Source: Halorubrum rubrum
GTDB lineage: Archaea; Halobacteriota; Halobacteria; Halobacteriales; Haloferacaceae
NCBI RefSeq assembly: GCF_024494685.1
Contig: NZ_JANHDM010000014.1
Location: 45,138 to 109,137, forward strand
DNA length: 64,000 nucleotides
Direction: 5' to 3'
The notes under the pieces are model-generated. The model did not search any database. It was not told the origin of the DNA and saw only the letters and a list, made by a program, of their open reading frames with translations. This document shows, one piece after another, positions 53,687 through 60,365 of the stretch; position 1 is the first letter of the stretch, and every line of letters begins with the position of its first letter. The translations under genes and the position numbers were made by a program.

Positions 53687-54055
53687 ATGGCGCTTCCACG
53701 ACCCGCAAACGCGTGGAACGGAGGTCTAGACCTCCCGAGTCGACTGTTCGAACGCGACGGTACCGACTACGAACTGTATGAACAGGACGACGAGTTCGTC
53801 CTCACGGTCGAGCTTCCTGGATTCGACCCGGCGGAGCTCACCGTCACGTGGGACGACGGCATGCTCAACGTCTCCGGCGAGCACGAGGACGAAACCCGCG
53901 GCACACGCCGGACCTACCACCGTCGGTTCCGGTTCCCGAAGACGATCGACGACGAGGAGATCGAAGCCGAGTACGAGAACGGCATCCTCACGGTCCGGCT
54001 CCCGATCGCGGTCGACGCCGTGATGACCGGCACCGAGATCGAGATCGAGAGCTGA
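53687..54055 (+). CDS. Hsp20 / alpha-crystallin small heat-shock protein
   Basis: The 122-residue chaperone has the alpha-crystallin domain: YEQDDEFVLTVELPGFDPAELTVTWDDGMLNVSGEHED, RFRFPKTIDDEEIEAEYENGILTVRLPI. It would bind unfolding proteins without ATP. The N-terminal arm is short (about 30 residues). The ATG at 53687 is preceded by GAGGTGG. No conserved I-x-I motif is seen near the end apart from IEIES. Confidence 0.93.
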   Translation: MALPRPANAWNGGLDLPSRLFERDGTDYELYEQDDEFVLTVELPGFDPAELTVTWDDGMLNVSGEHEDETRGTRRTYHRRFRFPKTIDDEEIEAEYENGILTVRLPIAVDAVMTGTEIEIES

Positions 54056-54170
54056 CGGGCTCGGTTCCCCGTCGATCGCCGATCCCCCGAAGTTCGCCGT
54101 CACGCCGTTTCTCTCGCGTCCGTTCGGCACGCGTCGTTTTTCGCGCCATCGAGGTCGATCCCCCCGATCG

Positions 54171-55145
54171 GTGACCGGAACGGACACCGATATACGGGAG
54201 GCCGTCGTCTCCACCAGCGTGTCCAGGTACCGCGACGTCCTCCTGTTCTTCCTCCTCGCCTCCCTCTGGGGCGGCTCGTTCGTCGCCATCGAGGTCGGAC
54301 TGGCGTACTATCCGCCCGTGTTGTACGCGGCCTACCGCTTCGACATCGCGGCGCTGGTCCTCGTCACCTACGTCCTGCTCACCGATTCGAGCCCGTTTCC
54401 GCGGACCCGCGGCGACCTCGCCGCGATCGGGCTCAGCGGCGGGTTCAACGTGGCCGTCAACAACTCGCTGCTCTTCACCGGCCAGCAGTACACGACGAGC
54501 GGGATCGCCTCGATCACCTACAGCCTCGTCCCCATCGTCACCGCGGCCGTCGCGGCGCTGTGGATCGGCGAGTCGAGACTCGACCTCCGGGGGAGCCTCG
54601 GCGTCGTCCTCGCGTTCGTCGGCGTCGGCCTCGTCGCCCAGCCGGACCCCGCGAACCTGGCCGGCGGGGTGACGATCGGCGTCGCGCTGATCTTCGTCGG
54701 CGTGGTCTCCGTCTCCTTCAGCAGCGTCGGGCTCCGCGTCGTGGAGACGACGTTCTCGAGCGTCGCGCTCACCGGGTGGGCGATGCTGTTCGGCGGGCTC
54801 GCGATGCACGGGTTCAGCCTCGGGCTCGGCGAGGGACAGCGGCTCCCCGCGACCGAACTCCCGGCGCTCGTCGCGCTGGGATTCCTCGGCGTGCTCTCCT
54901 CGGCGGTGGCGTACACGATCTACTTCACGCTTCTCGACCGGCTCGGCGCGTTCGAGATCAACCTCGTCTCCTACGTCGTCCCCGTGGTCGCGACGGTCGC
55001 CGGCGCGGTCCTCCTCGCGGAGCCGGTGACGGCGACGACCGTCGCCGGGTTCGTCACCATCCTCGGCGGCTTCGGACTGGTCAAACGGCACGCGATCGCC
55101 GAGGAGGTGCCGAAGCTCGTCTCGCAGGTCGGCGGGTTCTTCTGA
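54171..55145 (+). CDS. EamA (DMT superfamily) transporter
   Basis: The protein has ten hydrophobic spans in two EamA repeats. The first includes LFFLLASLWGGSFVAIEVGL and the second GVVSVSFSSVGLRVV, ending AGFVTILGGFGLVKR. Members export metabolites or amino acids. The start is a GTG at 54171 giving 324 residues; another in-frame GTG at 54219, nearer the first span, is equally credible. It is convergent with bcp. Confidence 0.9.
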   Translation: MTGTDTDIREAVVSTSVSRYRDVLLFFLLASLWGGSFVAIEVGLAYYPPVLYAAYRFDIAALVLVTYVLLTDSSPFPRTRGDLAAIGLSGGFNVAVNNSLLFTGQQYTTSGIASITYSLVPIVTAAVAALWIGESRLDLRGSLGVVLAFVGVGLVAQPDPANLAGGVTIGVALIFVGVVSVSFSSVGLRVVETTFSSVALTGWAMLFGGLAMHGFSLGLGEGQRLPATELPALVALGFLGVLSSAVAYTIYFTLLDRLGAFEINLVSYVVPVVATVAGAVLLAEPVTATTVAGFVTILGGFGLVKRHAIAEEVPKLVSQVGGFF

Positions 55146-55183
55146 CGGAGGGCCGCGAAGGCCTCCGCGTCGAACGCGCCGGA

Positions 55184-55651
55184 TCAGTCCTCGAGCGCCG
55201 CGACGTCCTCGAGGATCCGCGCGGCGTGCTCCTCCGGGGAGACGCCCTCGTACGCGAGCACGATCCTTCCCGCGGCGTCGACGACGTACGTGTTCCGGAA
55301 GACGCCGTCGAAGACGTCCCCGAACATCTCCTTTTCGCCGTAGGAGTCGTACGCGCTCGCGACCTCGCCGTCGGGGTCCGAGAGGAGGTGGAAGGGGAGG
55401 TCGTGTTTCGCCGCGAAGTCCGCGAGGTCCTCGACGGGGTCGTCGCTGATCCCGAGGACGTCGACGTCGGCCGCCTCGAAGGCGTCCCACTCGTCGCGGA
55501 AGCCGCACGCCTCCGCCGTACAGCCGGGGGTGTCCGCCCGCGGATAGAAGTAGACGACCGTGTAGGCGGCGTCGCCGTCGCCGAGCGAGATCGATTCGCC
55601 GTGCTGGTTCTCGAGCGTGAACGCCGGAGCCTCCGTACCGGGGTCGAGCAT
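55184..55651 (-). CDS. bcp: Thiol peroxidase of the Bcp (PrxQ) type
   Basis: The 155-residue peroxiredoxin has the PrxQ signature YFYPRADTPGCTAEACGFRDEW: the peroxidatic Cys (near 44) and a second Cys five residues later, which forms the intramolecular disulfide. It reduces hydrogen peroxide and organic hydroperoxides with thioredoxin. It is monocistronic. Confidence 0.95.
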   Translation of the reverse strand: MLDPGTEAPAFTLENQHGESISLGDGDAAYTVVYFYPRADTPGCTAEACGFRDEWDAFEAADVDVLGISDDPVEDLADFAAKHDLPFHLLSDPDGEVASAYDSYGEKEMFGDVFDGVFRNTYVVDAAGRIVLAYEGVSPEEHAARILEDVAALED

Positions 55652-56043
55652 ACCGCCCGTCGAGCCGGCGGCCGCTTATCGGCTCCGATCCGTCGCCGAA
55701 TCGAACCGGACGACCTCGCTACGACCGGCGTAGAGCCGATCTCGGCGTTATGTTCGTGATCTCTTCGAATCGAAACGCGTGAGACCCTCTGCGGTCGCCT
55801 CGTCGTTCGCCGCGAGCGAAGCGAGTTCGTATTCGTCACCGTCCCTCGGACGTTCGTGAAGCTCAAACCTCACCGATCATAGAAAATATCGATTCAGGGC
55901 TTGACCACCAATTCCATCTAGGTGATGAGCTTGGAAAGAGCGAATTCTACCCTGACACTACGAGTTCTCATCCCGCTTCACACCTCCTAGGGTAGCAGGG
56001 AAACCCTACACGGCTCCAACTTCGATCCCTGAGATAATCTTTG
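55652..56043. other. Gene-free left margin of the accessory island
   Basis: No gene is supported. GC content drops abruptly at about 55870. The stretch 55780-55860 contains the GAGCGAAGCGAG-like wording common in haloarchaeal intergenic DNA. The rest is AT-rich with scattered stops in all frames and leads directly into the 8-bp target duplication of the next element. Confidence 0.5.
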
Positions 56044-57014
56044 TACAACTAGGCTCCGTTGAAATCCTCTTCTTCAGACATATTACTGCCAGAAACAGCC
56101 AGTCGCTGAAGAGTGCTTATCGGCCACAGAGATGATCTCAGCCCCAATTGATATGCTGCTAGCTGTGTGAGATACGACGCACGAGTTGGTCATGAAACGG
56201 GTTTGAGTTCAATTTATTTACATTTGAATCGTTATACTGCGTCCTTGCGGAGATTTCTGCATCATCGCCTGAGACGCAAAGAGTAATTTGTGCTTTTGAA
56301 GGGCTTTTCGACGGACGCGCCGACCCACAGATATGAATCGACGCACGTTCCTCGCAACGAGTTGCGTGGGACTCGCCGTCGGAATCGCCGGTTGTCAGAC
56401 CCTACTCAACCGAAGTGACGATTCGGAGCAACCGGAGACCACACCGACGGACAACAGAGCTGAAGACACAACCAACGGTTTGCGCATCGTTGGGGTCTAC
56501 GCAGACGACATCGATCGGGAGTTTCTCGACGGAGAGTATCTCCTCATGAAGAATACCAGTACGGACCCGCTCGATGTCTCGGGATATGTTGTTGAGTACC
56601 CAACCGGTTACTCCCACCAGATAGCGGATCTCGTGCTCGAACCGGGCGCACAGTTCGCCCTAATGAGCCGGGATGGAGAGGACTCGGTGTTCCAAATGAG
56701 TCCACCTCTTCATCTCCGGTATCTGGCAGCTGATACGGCTCCGCTACTCGGTAAGAGAGGGACCGTACGTGTCCGAGACACGGAGAACGAACTCGTCGCT
56801 ACGGTTTCTTACGAGAATTTCGGATGTGACGGCGAGACTGAGACCGGCGACGAGACGGCGTGTCTCCACTCAATTAGTTCGGAGAGTTGAGGACAGCATT
56901 TATCCGCACAATAGAGAGAAACTCTATGATTGAAGCGATACGTACGTCTCCTGTACTGAGCGATTGGGGTGAAAAACTATCAGCTGCTGAGGATTTCAAC
57001 AGAGCCTACAACTA
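56044..57014. mobile_element. 955-bp non-autonomous element with IS6-like ends, carrying a lipoprotein gene
   Basis: The direct repeat TACAACTA flanks the element at 56044-56051 and 57007-57014. Inside it lie 18-base terminal inverted repeats, GGCTCCGTTGAAATCCTC at 56052-56069 and its complement with one mismatch at 56989-57006. An 8-base target duplication and ends of the GGCTCTGTTG type agree with IS6-family insertion sequences. No transposase is present: the only gene between the ends is the lipoprotein gene. The element must have been moved by a transposase supplied elsewhere. Confidence 0.75.
56333..56890 (+). CDS. Secreted lipoprotein with lamin-tail-like domain, passenger of the element
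   Basis: The 185-residue protein begins MNRRTFLATSCVGLAVGIAGCQ: a twin-arginine motif (RRTFL) and a lipobox IAGC, so it is likely Tat-exported and lipid-anchored. The mature part (about residues 50-180) has LRIVGVYADDIDREFLDGEYLLMKNTSTDPLDVSGYVVEYPTGYSH and KRGTVRVRDTENELVATVSYENFGCD. This resembles the lamin-tail/LTD beta-sandwich of haloarchaeal exported proteins and nuclease-associated domains. It lies within a mobile element with no other gene. Function unknown. Confidence 0.75.
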   Translation: MNRRTFLATSCVGLAVGIAGCQTLLNRSDDSEQPETTPTDNRAEDTTNGLRIVGVYADDIDREFLDGEYLLMKNTSTDPLDVSGYVVEYPTGYSHQIADLVLEPGAQFALMSRDGEDSVFQMSPPLHLRYLAADTAPLLGKRGTVRVRDTENELVATVSYENFGCDGETETGDETACLHSISSES

Positions 57015-57023
57015 CTATTATCT

Positions 57024-57372
57024 AGCGGGATAGGGCGCTAAAACCTCGCGCTTCAGCGCGGGGATACAGCGCCCGCATGTGGTTTTAAGGGATTCTACGA
57101 CGTGTTGAATGCTAACCGAGGCGGTCTACTCGCCCTATCCCAATGAGACAGTATCGGGATTCGCCCTTTCGTCGTGGAAGGCACCCTTCCATCAGACGAA
57201 CAGGGTGTAAGAAGCCCAAGATACCCCCGAATCCCCGCCTCACCGCCGAGGATAGGGGTAACGGTAGCGTGGCACTGCCAGCATTCTCTCGGGAATGTTA
57301 AACCGTAAATCTCCCAAACTAGCAAGCTTTCGCTTGTGGGAAGCTCCGCCGTTTACGGCGGAGAGGATGTCA
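57024..57372 (+). mobile_element. Remnant or mini-element of IS200/IS605 type
   Basis: The left end has a nested hairpin: GGGCGCT (57033-57039) pairs with AGCGCCC (57068-57074) around the inner stem CCTCGCGC-TTCA-GCGCGGGG (57044-57063). The right end has two hairpins: TCCCA...TGGGA enclosing CAAGC-TTTC-GCTTG, and CTCCGCCG-TTTA-CGGCGGAG (57344-57363), then GAGGATGTCAC. Ends of this shape are typical of haloarchaeal IS605/IS1341-type elements and of the palindrome-bearing derivatives known as PATEs. No TnpA or TnpB frame remains. The right end resembles the guide-RNA-bearing 3' end of tnpB loci. Confidence 0.6.
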
Positions 57373-57394
57373 CGTGGGGTGGAGGAAAGACCGG

Positions 57395-57760
57395 TCACTC
57401 CAGTTCCAACCCGATCTGCTCCGGGTTCACTCTCTTACACTTCTCCAGTCGGTTGTAGAATTCGTTCGTAACTGTGTCGGGTAGCGTCACACGAAGCCGA
57501 TGCTCTTCCCGTGGCTCGTGACTCGTTACAACCAACTGATCTACGTCGAGATCGGGATTACACGGGGTGGTGAACCTCCGTTCGAGACAATGAATGTGAC
57601 TGAGCGGAAACGTGTGCGCCTTCACCACGTCGTCGACGTAGCGTGTTTTAACCCCCACAGTATCGAACGGATCGAAGCCGATCGGGTCGGGAATCGAGCC
57701 GTCGGCGTTGCGAACGAGTTCCTCCAGTGGTTCTCCCTTCCCGTCGCGCGTTTTCGACAT
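57395..57760 (-). CDS. Hypothetical protein of the accessory island (121 aa)
   Basis: The protein reads MSKTRDGKGEPLEELVRNADGSIPDP..., with HIHCLERRFTTPCNPDLDVDQLVVTSHEPREEHRLRVTLPDTVTNEFYNRLEKC in the middle and a QIGLELE end. No membrane span or known motif is seen. Its upstream region carries the shared CCGG box and TTTTTAAAC promoter found at two other island genes. It follows the 55-aa and 148-aa ORFs on the same strand. Confidence 0.65.
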   Translation of the reverse strand: MSKTRDGKGEPLEELVRNADGSIPDPIGFDPFDTVGVKTRYVDDVVKAHTFPLSHIHCLERRFTTPCNPDLDVDQLVVTSHEPREEHRLRVTLPDTVTNEFYNRLEKCKRVNPEQIGLELE

Positions 57761-57784
57761 ACACCGACCGATGCAGGTCCGTTT

Positions 57785-57825
57785 AAAAACAGTAATCCAG
57801 ACCCGGAGTGAAACTGAAACTAAAC
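57785..57825 (-). promoter_or_regulatory. Shared island promoter element, copy 1 (gene starting 57760)
   Basis: On the + strand the order is TTTAAAAAC (57782-57790), 13 bases from A-run to CCGG (57803-57806), then AGTGAAACTGAAACTA. Read toward the gene this is TAGTTTCAGTTTCACT-CCGG-13 nt-TTTTTAAAC. The same spacing is found at 59179-59235 and 61439-61483. Confidence 0.6.
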
Positions 57826-57892
57826 CGTATCAAAAATCAACGCGAGGGCGGCGAGTAGGCGTCGATCGTCGCCGCCTTCGATCCGTTCTGAA

Positions 57893-58060
57893 CTACTGCT
57901 CGTCTTCGGAGTCGATTTCCTCTACCGACGAGTACCACGGAGGAGCGAACGTCGGCTCGCCAGAGTCGATCTCTTCGGCGGACTCGTCCGTGTGCTCCGC
58001 GATGAACTCCGACAGTTCCGACGTGGAATCGGACTCGTTTCGCTGGCGGTTCTCCGGCAT
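57893..58060 (-). CDS. Small acidic protein (55 aa), possible antitoxin-type partner
   Basis: An ATG at 58060 opens a 55-codon frame beginning MPENRQRNESDSTSELSEFIAEHTDESAEEID and ending SVEEIDSEDEQ. It is strongly acidic and probably disordered, with one short helix. It lies 47 bases downstream of the 148-aa gene on the same strand. Size, charge and pairing recall toxin-antitoxin modules, but there is no sequence proof. Confidence 0.55.
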   Translation of the reverse strand: MPENRQRNESDSTSELSEFIAEHTDESAEEIDSGEPTFAPPWYSSVEEIDSEDEQ

Positions 58061-58107
58061 ACCCTACTGTAGGATACCGCGTATCATTAAGGCTACCGCC
58101 GGATCCC

Positions 58108-58554
58108 CTAGGGATATCTCGGCGGGTCCGTTGGTTCCTTCACACCCAGATGAACCGAGCCGAGCCACTTTGCGTTCTCCTCCAAGTACTCACTACACCA
58201 CCGCAGCAGCTTCCCACGAGAGTCCGGTAACCCCGTGTGACTCGGCCAGAGCTTGATGTCCGTCGCATTCCGCCGGTATACGTCGATGTGGATGCCCTCG
58301 CTGTAGACGTCGTGTCCACCCGGAGAGATCGGATCGTAGTCGAACTGGGCGATCGTCTCGTATTCCTCGAGTTCACGCGGTTTCTGTAACTGCGCTGCGA
58401 ACCGAGTCACTTCACCCGAACCCGTATCAAAGCGCGAAACGCGGCGAAAGCCGGTGCCTGGGACCCCCTTGATGTGGACGTTCTCATAGCCACCACGCGA
58501 CACGAGACACACACTATCCGAACGGGACAAAACCTTCACCCAAGGCCGGAACAT
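58108..58554 (-). CDS. DUF7718-like hypothetical protein (148 aa), possible toxin-type partner
   Basis: The protein is 148 residues, with IAQFDYDPISPGGHDVYSEGIHIDVYRR, DIKLWPSHTGLPDSRGKLLRWCSEYLEENAKWLGSVHLG and an ending of KEPTDPPRYP. The second half resembles small haloarchaeal accessory proteins that I recall as DUF7718, which I cannot verify. A 140-bp MITE sits 31 bases upstream of the ATG and has separated the gene from an older TATA-like box (GAATATATC near 58745). It is paired with the small acidic ORF downstream. Confidence 0.65.
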   Translation of the reverse strand: MFRPWVKVLSRSDSVCLVSRGGYENVHIKGVPGTGFRRVSRFDTGSGEVTRFAAQLQKPRELEEYETIAQFDYDPISPGGHDVYSEGIHIDVYRRNATDIKLWPSHTGLPDSRGKLLRWCSEYLEENAKWLGSVHLGVKEPTDPPRYP

Positions 58555-58576
58555 CGTACTACACGAGCCACCAATT

Positions 58577-58734
58577 GATAGGCAGGGCCTTGTTTAGACG
58601 CCCTCGATAACGTGGGCTGGTGTCTGTGTCGGCTGAACAGGATCTGTCTGTGAGAGCCTCTCCGTTCGATTTCGTTTTTCGACAGCGACCGGTTCGTCCG
58701 ATTCACTCCGCGTCTAAACAAGGCCGATAGGCAG
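58577..58734. mobile_element. 140-bp MITE with 16-bp perfect inverted repeats and 9-bp target duplication
   Basis: GGCCTTGTTTAGACGC at 58586-58601 and its exact complement at 58710-58725 bound a 140-base element without a gene. The 9-base direct repeat GATAGGCAG flanks it at 58577-58585 and 58726-58734. These features define a miniature inverted-repeat transposable element. The parent transposon is not identified; no copy of the ends occurs elsewhere in the window. Confidence 0.85.
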
Positions 58735-58888
58735 TGTTCTCGATATATTCACAATGCCACGATCTGAATCCGGACCCGAGTGGCGGGAGGAACCCATGAG
58801 CGCCGCCTCGAGAGTAGCTCGGTCACCGAACGCGCACCTCGCCGACACCGACTTCGTCGACAGTTTTCCGCTCGATCACGACGGGCAT

Positions 58889-59152
58889 CTACGTCACCCG
58901 GAGTTGCGGCGCTGCCTTCTTGATCACCGGTCCGAGCCACCGCGGAGCCGACTGCGTTGGGGCATCCGTCAGGTCGCCGTAGCGGTCGAACTCCAGCGTC
59001 CACACCCACTCTTCGTAGGTGACCTCGACGAACGTCCCGTCGTCGCTGTCGTCGACGTGGACGTCGACGTCGGTCCCGAAGGAACCGCCCGGCTCGAAGC
59101 CGAGATCGCGGACATCGATCGTTTTGCGGGTTGCCGTGTTGTGTGCGGCCAT
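58889..59152 (-). CDS. Small acidic hypothetical protein (87 aa)
   Basis: The protein reads MAAHNTATRKTIDVRDLGFEPGGSFGTDVDVHVDDSDDGTFVEVTYEEWVWTLEFDRYGD... and looks like a small beta-rich domain. Its promoter has TTTTTAGG with the CCGG box 13 bases upstream, matching the two other marked island genes. It is divergent from the Fic-like gene with a 117-base shared control region. Function unknown. Confidence 0.6.
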   Translation of the reverse strand: MAAHNTATRKTIDVRDLGFEPGGSFGTDVDVHVDDSDDGTFVEVTYEEWVWTLEFDRYGDLTDAPTQSAPRWLGPVIKKAAPQLRVT

Positions 59153-59178
59153 CGCGACTCGACGTGCGAGAGGAATTT

Positions 59179-59235
59179 CCTAAAAAGGGGGTCGAACTTC
59201 CGGGGGGTGCCTATCGAGAGTTGAAGCGAAAGTTA
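59179..59235 (-). promoter_or_regulatory. Shared island promoter element, copy 2 (gene starting 59152)
   Basis: On the + strand CCTAAAAA (59179-59186) is followed after 13 bases by CCGG (59200-59203), then GGGGTG and, after a gap, GAAGCGAAAGTTA (59223-59235). The CTTCCGGGG stretch is the same as in copy 3. The outer GAAAGT box is shifted relative to copies 1 and 3. Confidence 0.55.
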
Positions 59236-59269
59236 ACATAATAGCCCAGCAATCTCACCTTATCTCCTA

Positions 59270-60154
59270 ATGACCGAGATCGACTCCTCACCAGTACTCA
59301 AATATCATCTACCGACGGACAATCGATACTCAATTGCGTATATTTCGGATGACATTGAACGGGGTAAAACAAGACGGCAGCAGTATGAAGACGATCCTTC
59401 AACCGATGTCGTAGGTGGAACAGTTGAGATAGAGGGGAACGCTGTCTACCATATTTACACGCGGAACAACCCTGACGAATATCTAAAGTCATACCAAGGA
59501 GAGATGGATTATGAGGAGTGGATCACATCATTAAGCGAGGACGACGCACAGTTTCTACTACTTGTTTTTGACGCGTTTGAGGGCGTTATTGAGACGGTTG
59601 ATTCGGAGGATTCCTACATGGAGCTGTACAAAAGAATGAATCACGGTGATTTACTGAGAGTGCCCAACCGTGTTCAGTGGAAGCAATCAGTCGCAGCGGT
59701 CGCGGCGGAGCTGCTATCCAAATTCATACTGATCCACCCGATGCCGAACTCAAATCATCGTACCGCATTGGGTGTCGTGGATCGGTACATGGCATCGTAT
59801 GACTCCGACTTTGCTATGCCGGATACTGGCGAAGATCAGAGTTGGTATCCCTGGGCTTCGGATTTCATATTCGATTCTAAGCGACTCTTGACACTCAGAC
59901 GTAAGCTTTCTTTACTAAAATACGCGCACAAGTGTGGTTATGATAAAGTTCGGCGAAAGGACGGTGCTGAAATCGATCTAACGGAGGTTGATTTTGATCG
60001 GAACAACCATCGTGCGTATTATAAGCGGCGTCATTTGGAAAGGAGCCGTGATTTTATTGATCTATTGCTTGAGCGAACTGGCCACTCACACCTAGCAGAA
60101 ATGGACGACAAAGGAAAGCAGGTGTTTATCGACCGCCTGAAAGCCTCTTCTTAA
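59270..60154 (+). CDS. Fic/Doc-like protein
   Basis: The 294-residue protein contains HPMPNSNHRTALG at about residues 156-168, which aligns with the Fic/Doc active-site loop HxFx(D/N)xNxRTA, including the catalytic His, the phosphate-binding N and the Arg. The helices before and after the loop fit a Fic domain. Fic and Doc proteins modify target proteins with AMP or phosphate and often serve as toxins. The second position (Phe in the family) is Met here and the loop is slightly altered, so activity is uncertain. Codon use is AT-rich, indicating transfer. Confidence 0.6.
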   Translation: MTEIDSSPVLKYHLPTDNRYSIAYISDDIERGKTRRQQYEDDPSTDVVGGTVEIEGNAVYHIYTRNNPDEYLKSYQGEMDYEEWITSLSEDDAQFLLLVFDAFEGVIETVDSEDSYMELYKRMNHGDLLRVPNRVQWKQSVAAVAAELLSKFILIHPMPNSNHRTALGVVDRYMASYDSDFAMPDTGEDQSWYPWASDFIFDSKRLLTLRRKLSLLKYAHKCGYDKVRRKDGAEIDLTEVDFDRNNHRAYYKRRHLERSRDFIDLLLERTGHSHLAEMDDKGKQVFIDRLKASS

Positions 60155-60282
60155 TCAGGGAGATTTCCAACGCGACGTCCCGCCTCCTTTGCGCCCTTCG
60201 CTAGCTCGGAACGCTCTGCCGAACGTCGTTCCACGGCATCGCGAATAGCGTCGTGGGAGGTGGTGGTGGTGGTGGTGGTCAT
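60151..60282 (-). CDS. Tiny Thr-repeat ORF convergent with the Fic-like gene
   Basis: A 43-residue frame begins at the ATG at 60282 with seven ACC codons (Thr repeat), then SHDAIRDAVERRSAERSELAKGAKEAGRRVGNLPD, a charged helix. It overlaps the Fic-like stop by four bases on the opposite strand. It might be a small antitoxin-like protein or the surviving end of a longer gene. Evidence is weak. Confidence 0.35.
   Translation of the reverse strand: MTTTTTTTSHDAIRDAVERRSAERSELAKGAKEAGRRVGNLPD
60259..60279 (+). repeat. GGT microsatellite (seven units)
   Basis: Seven perfect GGT units lie immediately after the start codon of the minus-strand Thr-repeat ORF. The unit length of three would change the length but not the frame of the ORF. 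Confidence 0.85.
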
Positions 60283-60365
60283 CTGGCTACTGCTAGTTGT
60301 GGTGGCGATATGAAGCTTTTGTACGAGAAAAAGCACTCGACAGGTCAGTAGATGTACCAAGGAGG

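Noticed and set aside
57095..57325. 76-codon minus-strand frame in the IS605-like remnant
   Set aside because: It lies entirely between the hairpin ends, matches no transposase fragment and has no promoter.
58536..58721. 61-codon frame inside the MITE
   Set aside because: It runs through both the inverted repeats and the flank; MITEs of this size do not code.
58754..59224. 156-codon plus-strand frame opposite the 87-aa gene
   Set aside because: Its translation is Arg/Val/Asp low-complexity and is the reverse of a more protein-like minus-strand gene with a shared promoter box.
60259..60279. GGT array considered as a CRISPR-like or phase-variation repeat
   Set aside because: The unit is three bases without spacers; length changes keep the frame.
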